From contig NZ_OEQB01000008.1 of assembly GCF_900240295.1 (NCBI RefSeq), forward strand, positions 1 to 64,000: a stretch of DNA of 64,000 bases, written 5' to 3'. The translations under genes were made by a program, and so were the position numbers. The stretch is from Megasphaera vaginalis (ex Bordigoni et al. 2020) (GTDB lineage: Bacteria > Bacillota > Negativicutes > Veillonellales > Megasphaeraceae). Positions within the stretch are counted from its first letter, which is position 1. The number at the start of each line of letters is the position of its first letter. The notes under the pieces were generated by a model that ran no database searches, was not told where the DNA came from, and saw only the letters and a program-made list of their open reading frames with translations. Of the stretch, positions 1 through 8,698 are shown one piece after another.

Positions 1-9
1 GAGAGGAAT

Positions 10-123
10 TCAGTGACGATAGCTGTAGGGATCCACCTGTTCCCATACCGAACACAGCAGTTAAGCCTACAAACGCCGAACGTACTTGGGGGGAGGCCCC
101 CTGGGAGGATAGGAAGTTGCTGA
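10..123 (+). rRNA. rrf: 5S ribosomal RNA
   Basis: This is a 5S rRNA of about 114 nt. The ends TCAGTGAC (10-17) and GTTGCTGA (116-123) pair over eight positions as helix I, and the conserved internal segment CCGAACACAGCAGTTAAG is present around 49-66. It is the last gene of an rRNA operon whose 16S and 23S genes would lie before the window. A strong terminator follows directly. Confidence 0.96.
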
Positions 124-128
124 TTACG

Positions 129-167
129 AAAAAAGAGAGACACACGATCGTGTGTCTCTCTTTTTTT
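129..167 (+). terminator. Terminator of the rRNA operon
   Basis: A perfect 26-bp palindrome (135-160, arms GAGAGACACACGA) is flanked by six A and seven T residues. It ends the rRNA transcript and would work in both directions. Confidence 0.93.
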
Positions 168-182
168 GTCACCAATGGGGTG

Positions 183-301
183 TAACCACTAACTACTAAC
201 CACTAACTACTAACCACTAACTACTAACCACTAACTACTAACCACTAACTACTAACCACTAACTACTAACCACTAACTACTAACTACTAACTACTAACTA
301 C
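183..301. repeat. Heptamer tandem array TAACCAC/TAACTAC
   Basis: Seven uninterrupted copies of the 14-mer TAACCACTAACTAC (183-280) are followed by three copies of the 7-mer TAACTAC (281-301). This makes 17 heptamers TAACYAC with no other variation. The array lies between the rRNA terminator and the next promoter and is non-coding. Such exact arrays usually vary in copy number between strains. Confidence 0.97.
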
Positions 302-306
302 TCGCC

Positions 307-335
307 TTGCTAGTGTGCAGGTGATGTATTATAAT
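307..335 (+). promoter_or_regulatory. Sigma-A type promoter TTGCTA-17-TATAAT
   Basis: The -35 box TTGCTA (307-312) is 17 nt from the -10 box TATAAT (330-335). It begins 6 nt after the tandem array and would drive the small gene at 377, so a change in array length would alter what lies just upstream of the -35. Confidence 0.7.
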
Positions 336-376
336 AATCATATATTTTATGTTTTTTATTTTAGGGAGGTACGATT

Positions 377-727
377 ATGACGAAAGAAGAGTTAGTACAG
401 GTCGTTAAAGATATGATAGCAGCGCCTTCCTGTTATGGCGCGTTGAAAGAGCTGGGAGCGGAGTGGCTCAATGCAGTCGGCACGGAAAAAGAGGTCGCTG
501 TATTCAAGAAACTGCTCGCTGAAGTGGAAGGTGATATCATGCCTGTTGACGGAGTGATTGCCTTTGCGGGATCGTCGGCTGGCATCTCCCTTTTCGGCGA
601 AGAAAAAGCGAAAGCCCTTTTGGCGCATGCCGAAGAAATTAAGGCGGCAGGTGCTGTGTATTGCGATTGTCCGGCCTGTTCTGCCGGTATTAAACTATTA
701 GAAAATAAGGGCGTAATTCTGGGGTAA
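377..727 (+). CDS. Small conserved-looking protein with CxCxxC motif
   Basis: This 116-residue soluble protein follows a good ribosome binding site (GGGAGGT, 364-370). It is mostly helical by composition, with no signal peptide or membrane segment. The C-terminal part carries the cysteine motif CDCPACSAG (about residues 97-105), which suggests a metal site or redox disulfide, and there is one more cysteine at residue 19. I do not recognise the family with confidence. It is a single-gene unit: its own promoter lies upstream and a terminator hairpin follows at 746. A role as a small redox or metal-handling protein is inference from the cysteine spacing only. Confidence 0.8.
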   Translation: MTKEELVQVVKDMIAAPSCYGALKELGAEWLNAVGTEKEVAVFKKLLAEVEGDIMPVDGVIAFAGSSAGISLFGEEKAKALLAHAEEIKAAGAVYCDCPACSAGIKLLENKGVILG

Positions 728-745
728 GCAATTGGTTTTCATTAG

Positions 746-785
746 AGAACACGGCTGTGTTTTTGTACGGCCGCGTTCTTTTTTT
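746..785 (+). terminator. Rho-independent terminator
   Basis: The stem AGAACACGGC (746-755) pairs with GCCGCGTTCT (770-779) with one mismatch, and a T run follows. It ends the 377-727 transcript. Confidence 0.75.
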
Positions 786-809
786 GCATTATGTTCGGAC
801 AGGAGGATT

Positions 810-1337
810 ATGATGGCTCATATTTTACCTTTTAAGGGAATTTATCCTACCATTCATCATACTGCCGTGTTAGCTGACACGGCGGTCATCATCGGCGATG
901 TCACCTTGGGACCGGGTGTCAGTATCTGGCCGAATGCCGTTATTCGCGGTGATTTCAGTGCGATTACAGTCGGCGCTTACACGAATATACAGGATAACGT
1001 TACCGTTCACTCCGATATTCGCACGCCTCATCATATTGGCGATCATGTACTGATCGGACACAACGCCATTATCCACGGACAGTCCATCGGCGCCGGCGCG
1101 TTGATCGGTATGGGCGCCGTGCTGATGAGCTACAGCAGCATCGGTGAAAACTCCATTATCGGCGCCGGCACGATTATTACGCAGGGGAAACAAATCCCGG
1201 CCGATTCGCTGGTATACGGAAATCCCTTCCGTATTATCCGTTCCGTTACGGAAGAGGAAAAGGAAGAGACTCGCAAAGAAGTAGAGGCATATCACCAGTT
1301 GAGTTTGCAATATCCTATGTGGAAGGGGTCTTGGTAA
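810..1337 (+). CDS. Gamma-carbonic anhydrase-like hexapeptide protein
   Basis: This 175-residue protein belongs to the left-handed beta-helix family of gamma-class carbonic anhydrases and YrdA/PaaY-like proteins. Hexapeptide repeats run from about residue 20 to 150. The three zinc-ligand histidines of the family are visible in NVTVHSD and in GHNAIIHG. I chose the ATG at 810 because AGGAGG lies at 801-806; a longer reading from 732 would run through the preceding terminator. The stop codon overlaps the start of the alcohol dehydrogenase gene by one base, so the two are co-translated. Whether it hydrates CO2 cannot be read from the sequence, since many relatives have little or no such activity. 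Confidence 0.9.
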   Translation: MMAHILPFKGIYPTIHHTAVLADTAVIIGDVTLGPGVSIWPNAVIRGDFSAITVGAYTNIQDNVTVHSDIRTPHHIGDHVLIGHNAIIHGQSIGAGALIGMGAVLMSYSSIGENSIIGAGTIITQGKQIPADSLVYGNPFRIIRSVTEEEKEETRKEVEAYHQLSLQYPMWKGSW

Positions 1338-2425
1338 TGTTTTCGTATGAAATGCCGACGAAAGTATTTTTCGGCAGAGATTGTCTGCAACATTCGGGAG
1401 AAGCGATCAGCGCATTAGGGCATAAAGCCATGCTTGTAACCGGACGCCGTTCAGCAAAGGCCAATGGCGCACAAGATGCTGTGCAAGCGTGTTTGCGGAA
1501 CTTGGAAATAGACTGGTGCCTTTTTGATGAAGTTGAAAGCAATCCGTCGATTGAGACTGTGCGACGGGCCGCAAATTTGGCCAAGGCGGAAGCCTGTGAT
1601 GTTATCATCGCCATTGGCGGCGGTTCACCGATGGATGCAGGCAAAGTGATTGCGCTGCTTTGTACGAATACATTGGATGATGAACGTCTTTTTACAGGAC
1701 CCTATGCTCGGCCTTTGCCAATCGTAACGGTACCGACGACAGCGGGAACCGGTAGCGAGGTGACAAAAGTCGGCGTACTGACGAATCATTGTAAGGGGAC
1801 AAAGGAATCGGTTGCCGATCCCCTTCTTTTCCCGACTCTTTCTTATGTTGATCCGTCTTTTACGATGAGCGTCAGTGAGAAGGTGACGATTGATACCGCC
1901 ATTGATGCGTTGTCGCATGCCGTTGAAGGCTATCTTTCGAAAAGGGCGACGCCCATGAGTGACGTCTGGGCTGAAGAAGCGATGCGGTTTATCGGCGGCC
2001 ATCTGACGGAACTGAAAGGGAAGCTTCCCTATTCTGTGCGCGAAGATTTGTTGTACGGATCGATGTTGGCAGGGATTACGATTGCGCAGACGGGAACGAC
2101 GTTGGTACATGGCATGGGGTACCAGTTGACATATTATAAAGATTTATCCCATGGCCGTGCCAACGGGCTGCTGCTTCCCGCGTATATGGCGTTAATGTCG
2201 GAAACGATGCCGCATAAGACGGAACGCATATGGGATATCCTGAGCCTTTCCGGAATTACGGATTTCAGGGCGTTAATGGTTGATTTGATGCCTGAACACG
2301 TAGCGCTGACTGCGGCGGAAATCGATGCGTATGTGGAGTTGACCATGCGGAAGACCTCGGTGGCAGTAACGGCGTATCCTGTTACGGCCGCTGTCGTTGC
2401 CGAGTTGTACAAGAGTCTGTCGTAA
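1337..2425 (+). CDS. Iron-containing alcohol dehydrogenase
   Basis: This 362-residue group III metal-dependent alcohol dehydrogenase reduces aldehydes or oxidises alcohols with NAD(P)H. The N-terminal Rossmann-like part has the nucleotide-binding segment AIGGGSPMDAGK. The metal ligands are visible as Asp and His in DTAIDALSHAVEG, His in LVHGMGY and His in LSHGRANG. The start at 1337 overlaps the previous stop (TAATG) and has GGAAGGGG 9 nt upstream; an in-frame ATG at 1319 has no such site. In a fermenter it may regenerate NAD+, but the substrate cannot be told from sequence. Confidence 0.92.
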   Translation: MFSYEMPTKVFFGRDCLQHSGEAISALGHKAMLVTGRRSAKANGAQDAVQACLRNLEIDWCLFDEVESNPSIETVRRAANLAKAEACDVIIAIGGGSPMDAGKVIALLCTNTLDDERLFTGPYARPLPIVTVPTTAGTGSEVTKVGVLTNHCKGTKESVADPLLFPTLSYVDPSFTMSVSEKVTIDTAIDALSHAVEGYLSKRATPMSDVWAEEAMRFIGGHLTELKGKLPYSVREDLLYGSMLAGITIAQTGTTLVHGMGYQLTYYKDLSHGRANGLLLPAYMALMSETMPHKTERIWDILSLSGITDFRALMVDLMPEHVALTAAEIDAYVELTMRKTSVAVTAYPVTAAVVAELYKSLS

Positions 2426-2450
2426 GGCGTGGAAGAAATTTCGGCAGGTA

Positions 2451-2459
2451 TGATATAAT
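2451..2459 (+). promoter_or_regulatory. Extended -10 promoter TGATATAAT
   Basis: TG-A-TATAAT lies 45 nt before the U32 gene. No good -35 box is visible, which fits an extended -10 promoter. It probably starts the U32-mutS2-xpt unit. Confidence 0.5.
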
Positions 2460-2503
2460 AATAAACTAAAGTAGAGATTACCTTAAGCAAGAGGAGAAAT
2501 GCA

Positions 2504-4918
2504 ATGGCAGAATTATTAGCACCGGCAGGGTCGCTGTCGCATGTTTGGACGGCGATCAACGCCGGCGCCGATGCCGTTTATTTAGGCGGCAAAGCTTTCG
2601 GTGCCAGGAAATTCGCACATAATTTGGATCACCGTGAGCTGGAGAGAGCCGTTGAAACGGCGCATATGTTTGGCGTCAAGGTTTACGTGACTGTCAATAT
2701 CGTTATTGCCGATACGGAACGGGAAGACTTGAAAGCGTATTTGCAGTATCTGGACGTTATTGCCGTTGACGGGGTCATCGTCCAGGATCTTGCCGTCGCC
2801 GCACTGGCGCGTGATGTGGCGCCTGCGCTTCCGCTGCACGGCAGCACCCAGATGACTATTGCCGACCTGGCAGGCGTGCGGCAGTTGGAGGCCCTGGGAT
2901 TTACGCAAGTCGTTTTGGCAAGAGAACTGTCATTGCCGGAGATTTCCTCTATTTGCAGTCAAACGAAGATGGCCGTCGAGGTTTTCATTCACGGCGCTTC
3001 TTGTATGTCCTATTCGGGGCAATGCCTGATGAGCAGTTTTATGGGCGGCCGCAGCGGTAATCGCGGTTCTTGCGCGCAGCCCTGCCGCCTGCCATTCCGA
3101 CTCCTAAGGGACGACAAAGCGGTGACGACGAAGGACGTCTATTTGCTGAGCTTGAAAGATCTGTGCGCGGCAGCGTATATTCCGGACCTCGTGGCCGCCG
3201 GCGTTTCGTCCTTTAAAATTGAAGGCAGAATGAAAAATAACGGGTATGTCCGAAATACGGTTTTCGCTTATCGGCGCATTTTGGATTCCTGTACGTTGCC
3301 GGAGCGAAAGCGGCAAGAAGCTGTAGAAGAAGGCCTTCAACTGCTCAGGGAAACATTTAATCGTTCCTATCAGGCAGATTTTTTGGCCTACACGGTCGGG
3401 AGGAAGACCGTTACGGAAGGGGAGAGCGGCAACAGGGGCATGTATGCAGGCGTCTTGTTGGAATGGAACGAAAGGGAAGGACTTGCCGCGTTGACAACGG
3501 AGCTTCAGGCCGGAGATATCGTCAAGGTCTGTCATTCCGACGGCAGAGAACGAATTGATGAAATAAAAGCCGTCAATCCGTCAAAGGAGAAGGGGAGTAT
3601 CCTGGAATTTCGCTGCCGTGATTTGTTTCCGGGGGATTTGTATCGCCTCGCGCGGCAGACGGATCGGGAACAGTCCGCTGAAGCGCTGCGGCAGTCGATC
3701 CCGCTGTATTGCCATTTGGGAACGACTGCCGACGGTCGTTTGGTTCTCACTGTTTGGGATGAAGCGGGGCATAGCGGCGAAGTTTATTCCGCTTATGTGC
3801 CGGAACCGGCGCATAAGCGTCCGGCGACGCGGCTTTGGCTGAAGACACAGCTTGACCGGTTGGGCGACACCGTTTTTTCATTGGCCGATGCAACCATATG
3901 GGATGAAACGATGATGATTCCCTCCAGTGTCATCAATGAGTTGCGCCGTCGAGCTGTTGAGTTGATGAAAGCGGAAATACGCGGCGAGTATAAACGCCCC
4001 CGCAGCGGTCAGGCCGTTTCTCTGGCCAGCCCCGTCAGCGGGGAGGCGCTGGAGGCTATGGAGGTTACGGTCCGTTGTGACACGGTTGCGGCTGTAAAGG
4101 CAGCTGCCGCCAATGGCGCTGATCGGGTCATTTTCGGCGGTGAATCCTATCATCACCGCCCGTTCGGAATCGCCGAATGGCGTGAAGCCGCCGCCGCCGT
4201 ACGTGCCTACGGCTGTCAGTTATGGGCGTCGACGCCGCGGATAGAACGGCAAGAGAATGCGGAGGCCGTCAGCAGAGAATTGGCGCTTGCCGCCGCTTGC
4301 CATATAGACGGCGTATATATCGGCGCCTTAGGCGCTATGGAATTGTTGCGGCAGCTGCGTATCGACTTGCCTGTTAACGGCGATATGTACTTGAATATTT
4401 TTAATGCGACGGCAGCAGCGTATGTAGCCATGGGTTGTACGGGTCTTGCTCTTTCACCGGAACTGACGCTGCGGCAAATCGGAGAAATCGCGGCAGAGCT
4501 TGCTGTTCCCGTGGAGATCTGCGTTGCCGGCCGGCAGGAATTGATGGTAACGGAATATTGTCCTATAGCCGCATTTGCCGGCACAGGTCGGAAGCGGTCA
4601 TGTCCCGCTGTCTGCATGACCGGGCATTTTTCGTTGGCAGACAGAAAAGGTGAATCATTTCCGCTTATGACGGATCAATATTGCAGGACGCATATTTTAA
4701 ACGGGAAAGAGCTGAATATAGTTCCTTATTACCGCGACCTGCAAAAAATGCAGGCGATGCGCTTGCGGCTCGAAGCTCGCGGCTGCAGTCCGCAGTGGGT
4801 TGCGGCGACAGTGCGTCAGTACCGGAAAATTTGTGACGGTACGGAAACGATGCTTTTTACCAAAGACGACAGACATGTCACGCGCGGACATTTCTTTCAC
4901 AGCATTATAGGAAAGTAG
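2504..4918 (+). CDS. Peptidase U32 family protein, RlhA/TrhP type
   Basis: This 804-residue cytoplasmic protein has the U32 core in its first ~330 residues, starting MAELLAPAGS. The family signature is present as EVFIHGASCMSYSGQC followed by GNRGSCAQPC. The long C-terminal half matches the layout of RlhA (YdcP) type proteins with an added DUF3656-like region. Characterised members (E. coli RlhA and TrhP) hydroxylate 23S rRNA or tRNA rather than cut proteins, and the cysteines likely hold an iron-sulfur cluster. AGAGGAGAAA lies just before the ATG at 2504. Only 13 nt separate it from mutS2. Function as an RNA hydroxylase is inferred from family knowledge; an old 'collagenase' label would be misleading. 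Confidence 0.88.
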   Translation: MAELLAPAGSLSHVWTAINAGADAVYLGGKAFGARKFAHNLDHRELERAVETAHMFGVKVYVTVNIVIADTEREDLKAYLQYLDVIAVDGVIVQDLAVAALARDVAPALPLHGSTQMTIADLAGVRQLEALGFTQVVLARELSLPEISSICSQTKMAVEVFIHGASCMSYSGQCLMSSFMGGRSGNRGSCAQPCRLPFRLLRDDKAVTTKDVYLLSLKDLCAAAYIPDLVAAGVSSFKIEGRMKNNGYVRNTVFAYRRILDSCTLPERKRQEAVEEGLQLLRETFNRSYQADFLAYTVGRKTVTEGESGNRGMYAGVLLEWNEREGLAALTTELQAGDIVKVCHSDGRERIDEIKAVNPSKEKGSILEFRCRDLFPGDLYRLARQTDREQSAEALRQSIPLYCHLGTTADGRLVLTVWDEAGHSGEVYSAYVPEPAHKRPATRLWLKTQLDRLGDTVFSLADATIWDETMMIPSSVINELRRRAVELMKAEIRGEYKRPRSGQAVSLASPVSGEALEAMEVTVRCDTVAAVKAAAANGADRVIFGGESYHHRPFGIAEWREAAAAVRAYGCQLWASTPRIERQENAEAVSRELALAAACHIDGVYIGALGAMELLRQLRIDLPVNGDMYLNIFNATAAAYVAMGCTGLALSPELTLRQIGEIAAELAVPVEICVAGRQELMVTEYCPIAAFAGTGRKRSCPAVCMTGHFSLADRKGESFPLMTDQYCRTHILNGKELNIVPYYRDLQKMQAMRLRLEARGCSPQWVAATVRQYRKICDGTETMLFTKDDRHVTRGHFFHSIIGK

Positions 4919-4931
4919 GCGTATCAATAGA

Positions 4932-7295
4932 ATGAATAACCGAAGTATCCGCATTCTCGGATTTTATCAAATACAGAATATGCTCATTCAGCTGGCGCCT
5001 TCCAAGGTGTCGAAAGAGATCGCCAAGCATTTGCGTCCCAGCAGTGATGCGGATATGGTCCGGACAAGTCTGAATGATACGGAAGAAGCCCTGCATTGTC
5101 TGCAACGTGAAGGAACGGCTCCTTTCGGCGGCATTACCGAAATTAGGCCGGCTTTGGAAAAAGCGAAACGCAGTGTGACTTTGGAAGGTTATGAATGCGT
5201 CGATATTTGGCTGAACTTACAGCGCTACGGCGAAATTCACCGTTTTTTTTCCGAGAAAAGGGAAGCGTACAGTCAATTAGCGGAGCGAGCTGAAGGGATT
5301 GCCGATTTCACGATGCTCATTCATTCTTTTGCTTCCGTATTTGACAAGGACCACCAGTTGCGCGACAATGCGTCTCCTGAATTGCTCCGTCTTCGCAATC
5401 GCATCAATGATCTGGAGCGGCAGACAAAGCGATATATGAACGGCGTTCTCAACAATAAGGAGTATCAGAAATATTTTCAGGATGTTTTGGTAACAGTTCG
5501 CAATAATCGGTATGTCGTACCGATCAAGCAGGAATACAGGCACGCTTTTCCCGGCATTGTTCACGATACCTCTGCCAGCGGCGCGACGCTCTATGTAGAA
5601 CCGTTGGCCATTGTGCAGGCGAATAATGACTTACAAACGGCACGCTTAGGCGAGAGCAGGGAAATTGAGCGGATCTTTCATCGACTTACGGCCGCCGTCG
5701 CCGAGGAGTATGAAGCGATCCGCACGGCGACGCAGGCAGTGGGGCAGCTGGAATTCGCTTTTGCCAAGGCTCAGCTGGCTGTTCGCATGAAAGCGGTCAG
5801 ACCTGAAATATCGCCGACAGGCACAGTCAAACTCTATCAGGCCAGGCACCCCTTAATCGACGGCGACTGCGTTGTTCCGAATACGATCTTTCTCGGCGGC
5901 GATTACCGGATATTGCTGATTACGGGGTCAAATACCGGCGGGAAGACGGTTGCCATGAAAACGTTGGGGCTAATCGTTTTAATGCACCAGGCGGGACTGT
6001 TCATTCCGGGTCTCGACGGTTCGGAATTGCCGGTTTTTCGCAACGTTTTTGCCGATATCGGTGACGAACAGGATATTGCGCAAAATTTAAGCACCTTTTC
6101 CAGTCACATGAAGCAGCTCATTTACATCATTAACCACAGCGGTCCCGCCGATCTGATTCTGGCTGATGAGCTCGGTTCGGGAACAGATCCGGCCGAAGGC
6201 AGCGCCATTGCCATTGCGATCATGGAAGCACTTTATGAAAAGGGCGCGCTCGTCATGGTTACGACCCATTACAATGATTTGAAAAACTATGCCTATCAGA
6301 CTGCCGGCATTGAAAACGGCCATGTCGAATTTGATGTGGAAACGTTGCGTCCTACGTATAAGCTCCGCATCGGTTCCGCCGGCAGCAGTCACGCTTTCAG
6401 CATCAGCGAGCGTCTCGGCATGCCGTTGCCGGTCTTGGCTAAGGCGCGGGAACTGCGCAGCCGGTCGCAAGATGTTGATATGGAAGCGATTTTGACCAAG
6501 CTCAATGCGCAATCTCAGCAAATGGATGAAGAACAACAGCAGCTGGAGCAACGATTGGCTGCAGTGCGGCAGCTGGAGGCGGAATTGCGTCACGAAAAGG
6601 ATAAAGCGGCGGAAAAACGGCAGGACATCATTGCCGCCAGCAGGCGTGAAGCGATGGAATTAAAGCGGAGCCTGCGCTTGGAATCGGAGCGGATCATCCG
6701 CGAATTAAAACAGCAGGCCAGAGAAGGCGGAGAAAGTGACAGAGCCAAGGCGATCGATAAAGCGCGCCGCGCTGTTCAGCAGATCTCGTTGCCGGCAGAG
6801 GAAAAGCAGCGGCGTGATCCGGTCGATATGGCTCGGCTGAAGGTGGGGCAGCTAGTCTTTATTAATTCTCTTGACGGTTTGGGAACGGTTACGGAATGCA
6901 GAGGAAAGAAGGCGACCGTCTCTGTTCGAGGGATGACTGTGCGGGTGACGGATAAGGATATTAGCGCACCGTTTTTGGAAGAATTGAAACAGGAACGGCG
7001 GGCTGAAAAGAAAGCGGCGGCAGAATCGTCATTCAGGCCTGTACGGACCGTTCAGGTCAACACGGAAATCAACATTATCGGCAAGACGGGACAGGAAGCG
7101 ATTCCTCTGGTGGAGCGTTTTTTGGATCAGGCGTTATCGGCAGGCTTCAGTCCTGTGCGTATCATTCACGGCAAAGGAAGCGGCGCATTGCGACGACAGA
7201 TTCACGATTTTTTGTCGGAACAACCTTTTGTCACGCGTTTCGCACCGGAAGATTCGCAAAATGGCGGCGACGGAGTGACGCTTGTTTACTTTTAG
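4932..7295 (+). CDS. mutS2: Endonuclease MutS2 / ribosome-rescue ATPase
   Basis: This 787-residue protein has the full MutS2 layout: N-terminal clamp/core, a MutS-type ATPase with Walker A GSNTGGKT (about residues 333-340) and the following DELGSGTDP Walker B segment, a long charged coiled coil (about 515-625), a KOW-like region and a C-terminal Smr domain (about 710-787). The Smr domain keeps the HGKGSGALR motif. Unlike MutS, MutS2 lacks the mismatch-binding domain. It was described as anti-recombination nuclease and, in Bacillus, as a factor (RqcU) that splits collided ribosomes. It lies in an apparent operon between the U32 gene and xpt. Confidence 0.95.
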   Translation: MNNRSIRILGFYQIQNMLIQLAPSKVSKEIAKHLRPSSDADMVRTSLNDTEEALHCLQREGTAPFGGITEIRPALEKAKRSVTLEGYECVDIWLNLQRYGEIHRFFSEKREAYSQLAERAEGIADFTMLIHSFASVFDKDHQLRDNASPELLRLRNRINDLERQTKRYMNGVLNNKEYQKYFQDVLVTVRNNRYVVPIKQEYRHAFPGIVHDTSASGATLYVEPLAIVQANNDLQTARLGESREIERIFHRLTAAVAEEYEAIRTATQAVGQLEFAFAKAQLAVRMKAVRPEISPTGTVKLYQARHPLIDGDCVVPNTIFLGGDYRILLITGSNTGGKTVAMKTLGLIVLMHQAGLFIPGLDGSELPVFRNVFADIGDEQDIAQNLSTFSSHMKQLIYIINHSGPADLILADELGSGTDPAEGSAIAIAIMEALYEKGALVMVTTHYNDLKNYAYQTAGIENGHVEFDVETLRPTYKLRIGSAGSSHAFSISERLGMPLPVLAKARELRSRSQDVDMEAILTKLNAQSQQMDEEQQQLEQRLAAVRQLEAELRHEKDKAAEKRQDIIAASRREAMELKRSLRLESERIIRELKQQAREGGESDRAKAIDKARRAVQQISLPAEEKQRRDPVDMARLKVGQLVFINSLDGLGTVTECRGKKATVSVRGMTVRVTDKDISAPFLEELKQERRAEKKAAAESSFRPVRTVQVNTEINIIGKTGQEAIPLVERFLDQALSAGFSPVRIIHGKGSGALRRQIHDFLSEQPFVTRFAPEDSQNGGDGVTLVYF

Positions 7296-7337
7296 CGGCA
7301 GCAATTTGATGAAGGTATAGTGAAGGGGCAGATAGAG

Positions 7338-7916
7338 ATGAAAGAGTTGGAAGAAAAGATTTTGCAGGACGGGACAATCATTGATAATCGTATTTTGAAA
7401 GTTGATAATTTTTTGAACCAACAAATTGACGTTTCCCTGATGCTGCGCATGGGGCAGGAACTTGCCGCAAAGTTTCGCGATTGTAAGATTGATAAGATCG
7501 TGACGATCGAGTCTTCCGGCATTGCCGTGGCAATGGCGGTCTCCATCGCCTTAGGTAACGTCCCCGTCGTTTTTGCCAGAAAAAAAGCGTCGCTACTGAT
7601 GAACGACGGCATGTATATGACGGAAATCTATTCTTATACCAAAGAAGAGACCTATATGGCATCAATCAGCAAACGATTTATTGCCAAAGGCGAGGATATT
7701 TTGCTTATTGATGATTTTTTAGCCAGCGGTACGGCGGCGTTGGGACTGTCGCATTTAGTCGAAGCAGGCGGCGCCCATATTGCCGGGATCGGTATTGTCA
7801 TTGAAAAATCTTTTCAACCGGGACGGCATCTCTTGGAAGCGGCAGGCTTTCACGTTGAATCACTGGCGCGAATTCAGTGCTTTGAGAATAACCGGCCTGT
7901 CTTTGCACGGGACTGA
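7338..7916 (+). CDS. xpt: Xanthine phosphoribosyltransferase
   Basis: This 192-residue enzyme converts xanthine and PRPP to XMP for purine salvage. The PRPP-binding loop is clear as ILLIDDFLASGTA, and the N-terminal part (LEEKILQDGTIIDNRILKVD) matches the Xpt family; length is typical. The ATG at 7338 follows GAAGGGGC with good spacing. An in-frame GTG at 7320 has no ribosome binding site. In many Firmicutes xpt is controlled by a guanine riboswitch, but here only 42 nt lie between it and mutS2, so no such leader fits. Confidence 0.93.
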   Translation: MKELEEKILQDGTIIDNRILKVDNFLNQQIDVSLMLRMGQELAAKFRDCKIDKIVTIESSGIAVAMAVSIALGNVPVVFARKKASLLMNDGMYMTEIYSYTKEETYMASISKRFIAKGEDILLIDDFLASGTAALGLSHLVEAGGAHIAGIGIVIEKSFQPGRHLLEAAGFHVESLARIQCFENNRPVFARD

Positions 7917-7955
7917 AACAAAAAAACGCTCTAGAATCAGAGCGTTTTTTTGTTT
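7916..7955. terminator. Bidirectional terminator between xpt and the sirtuin gene
   Basis: The arms AAAAAAACGCTCT and AGAGCGTTTTTTT enclose a 6-nt loop. With A and T runs on both sides it serves xpt (plus) and the convergent sirtuin gene (minus). Confidence 0.93.
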
Positions 7956-7960
7956 CCGCT

Positions 7961-8683
7961 TTATATAACCAGTTGGCTGAATACGTTGCCGATGGCGTCG
8001 GAAATGACCAGATCGGCGGAGGTGTCAAAATCGGTCGGCGATTTGTTGATAAGAACCAGCTTATGCCCTTTGTAGTAGCGGATGAAACCGGCTGCAGGAT
8101 AGACGACGAGCGATGTGCCGCCGATGATCAGCATGTCGGCGTGACTGATGTAGTAGAGCGCTTGTTCGACGACGCTGTTGTCGAGGCCCTCTTCATAGAG
8201 GACGACATCGGGCTTGACCGGACCGCCGCAGGCATTGCAGACGGGAACGGAATCGGCAGCTTTCATATAGTGGGCGTCAAAAAATTTATGACAATGCTCG
8301 CAGTAATTTCGATGGACACTGCCGTGCAGTTCCAGCACGTTTTTACTGCCGCCTTTCTGGTGGAGACCGTCGATATTTTGCGTAATGACAGCTTTTAACT
8401 TTCCGGCCCGTTCCAATTCGGCGAGTTTCAAATGGGCGGCGTTCGGCCGGGCGTCGAGACAGAGCATTTTGTCGTGGTAGAAGCGGAAAAATTCGTCTTT
8501 ATTATGAACGTAAAACGTATGGCTGAGGATTGTTTCGGGACGGAATTTGTAGTGTTGATTATAGAGACCGTCAACGCTGCGGAAATCGGGAATGCCGCTT
8601 TCCGTCGAGACACCGGCGCCGCCGAAAAAAACGATATTATCCGATTCTTTGACCATAGCACAAAATTTTTCGATATCTGTCAT
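7961..8683 (-). CDS. cobB: Sir2 family NAD-dependent protein deacylase
   Basis: This 240-residue sirtuin removes acyl groups from lysines using NAD+. The NAD-binding motif GAGVSTESGIPDFRS is near residue 22, TQNIDGLHQ near 98 and the catalytic histidine in ELHGS near 117. Two CxxC pairs (CEHC, CNAC) hold zinc. Translation starts at ATG 8683 behind AAGGGGGAA. Only 15 nt separate it from the HD-domain gene upstream, so the two form an operon on the minus strand. The class (U or III) and acyl preference cannot be settled from the sequence by eye. Confidence 0.94.
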   Translation of the reverse strand: MTDIEKFCAMVKESDNIVFFGGAGVSTESGIPDFRSVDGLYNQHYKFRPETILSHTFYVHNKDEFFRFYHDKMLCLDARPNAAHLKLAELERAGKLKAVITQNIDGLHQKGGSKNVLELHGSVHRNYCEHCHKFFDAHYMKAADSVPVCNACGGPVKPDVVLYEEGLDNSVVEQALYYISHADMLIIGGTSLVVYPAAGFIRYYKGHKLVLINKSPTDFDTSADLVISDAIGNVFSQLVI

Positions 8684-8698
8684 TATCTGTTCCCCCTT

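Noticed and set aside
183-301. CRISPR array
   Set aside because: Units are 7-14 nt and contiguous, with no spacers and no cas genes nearby.
732-809. Longer N-terminus for the gamma-carbonic anhydrase-like protein
   Set aside because: It would run through the upstream terminator and lacks a ribosome binding site; 810 has AGGAGG.
7296-7337. Purine riboswitch ahead of xpt
   Set aside because: The gap after mutS2 is only 42 nt, too short for the aptamer, and no conserved aptamer core is visible.
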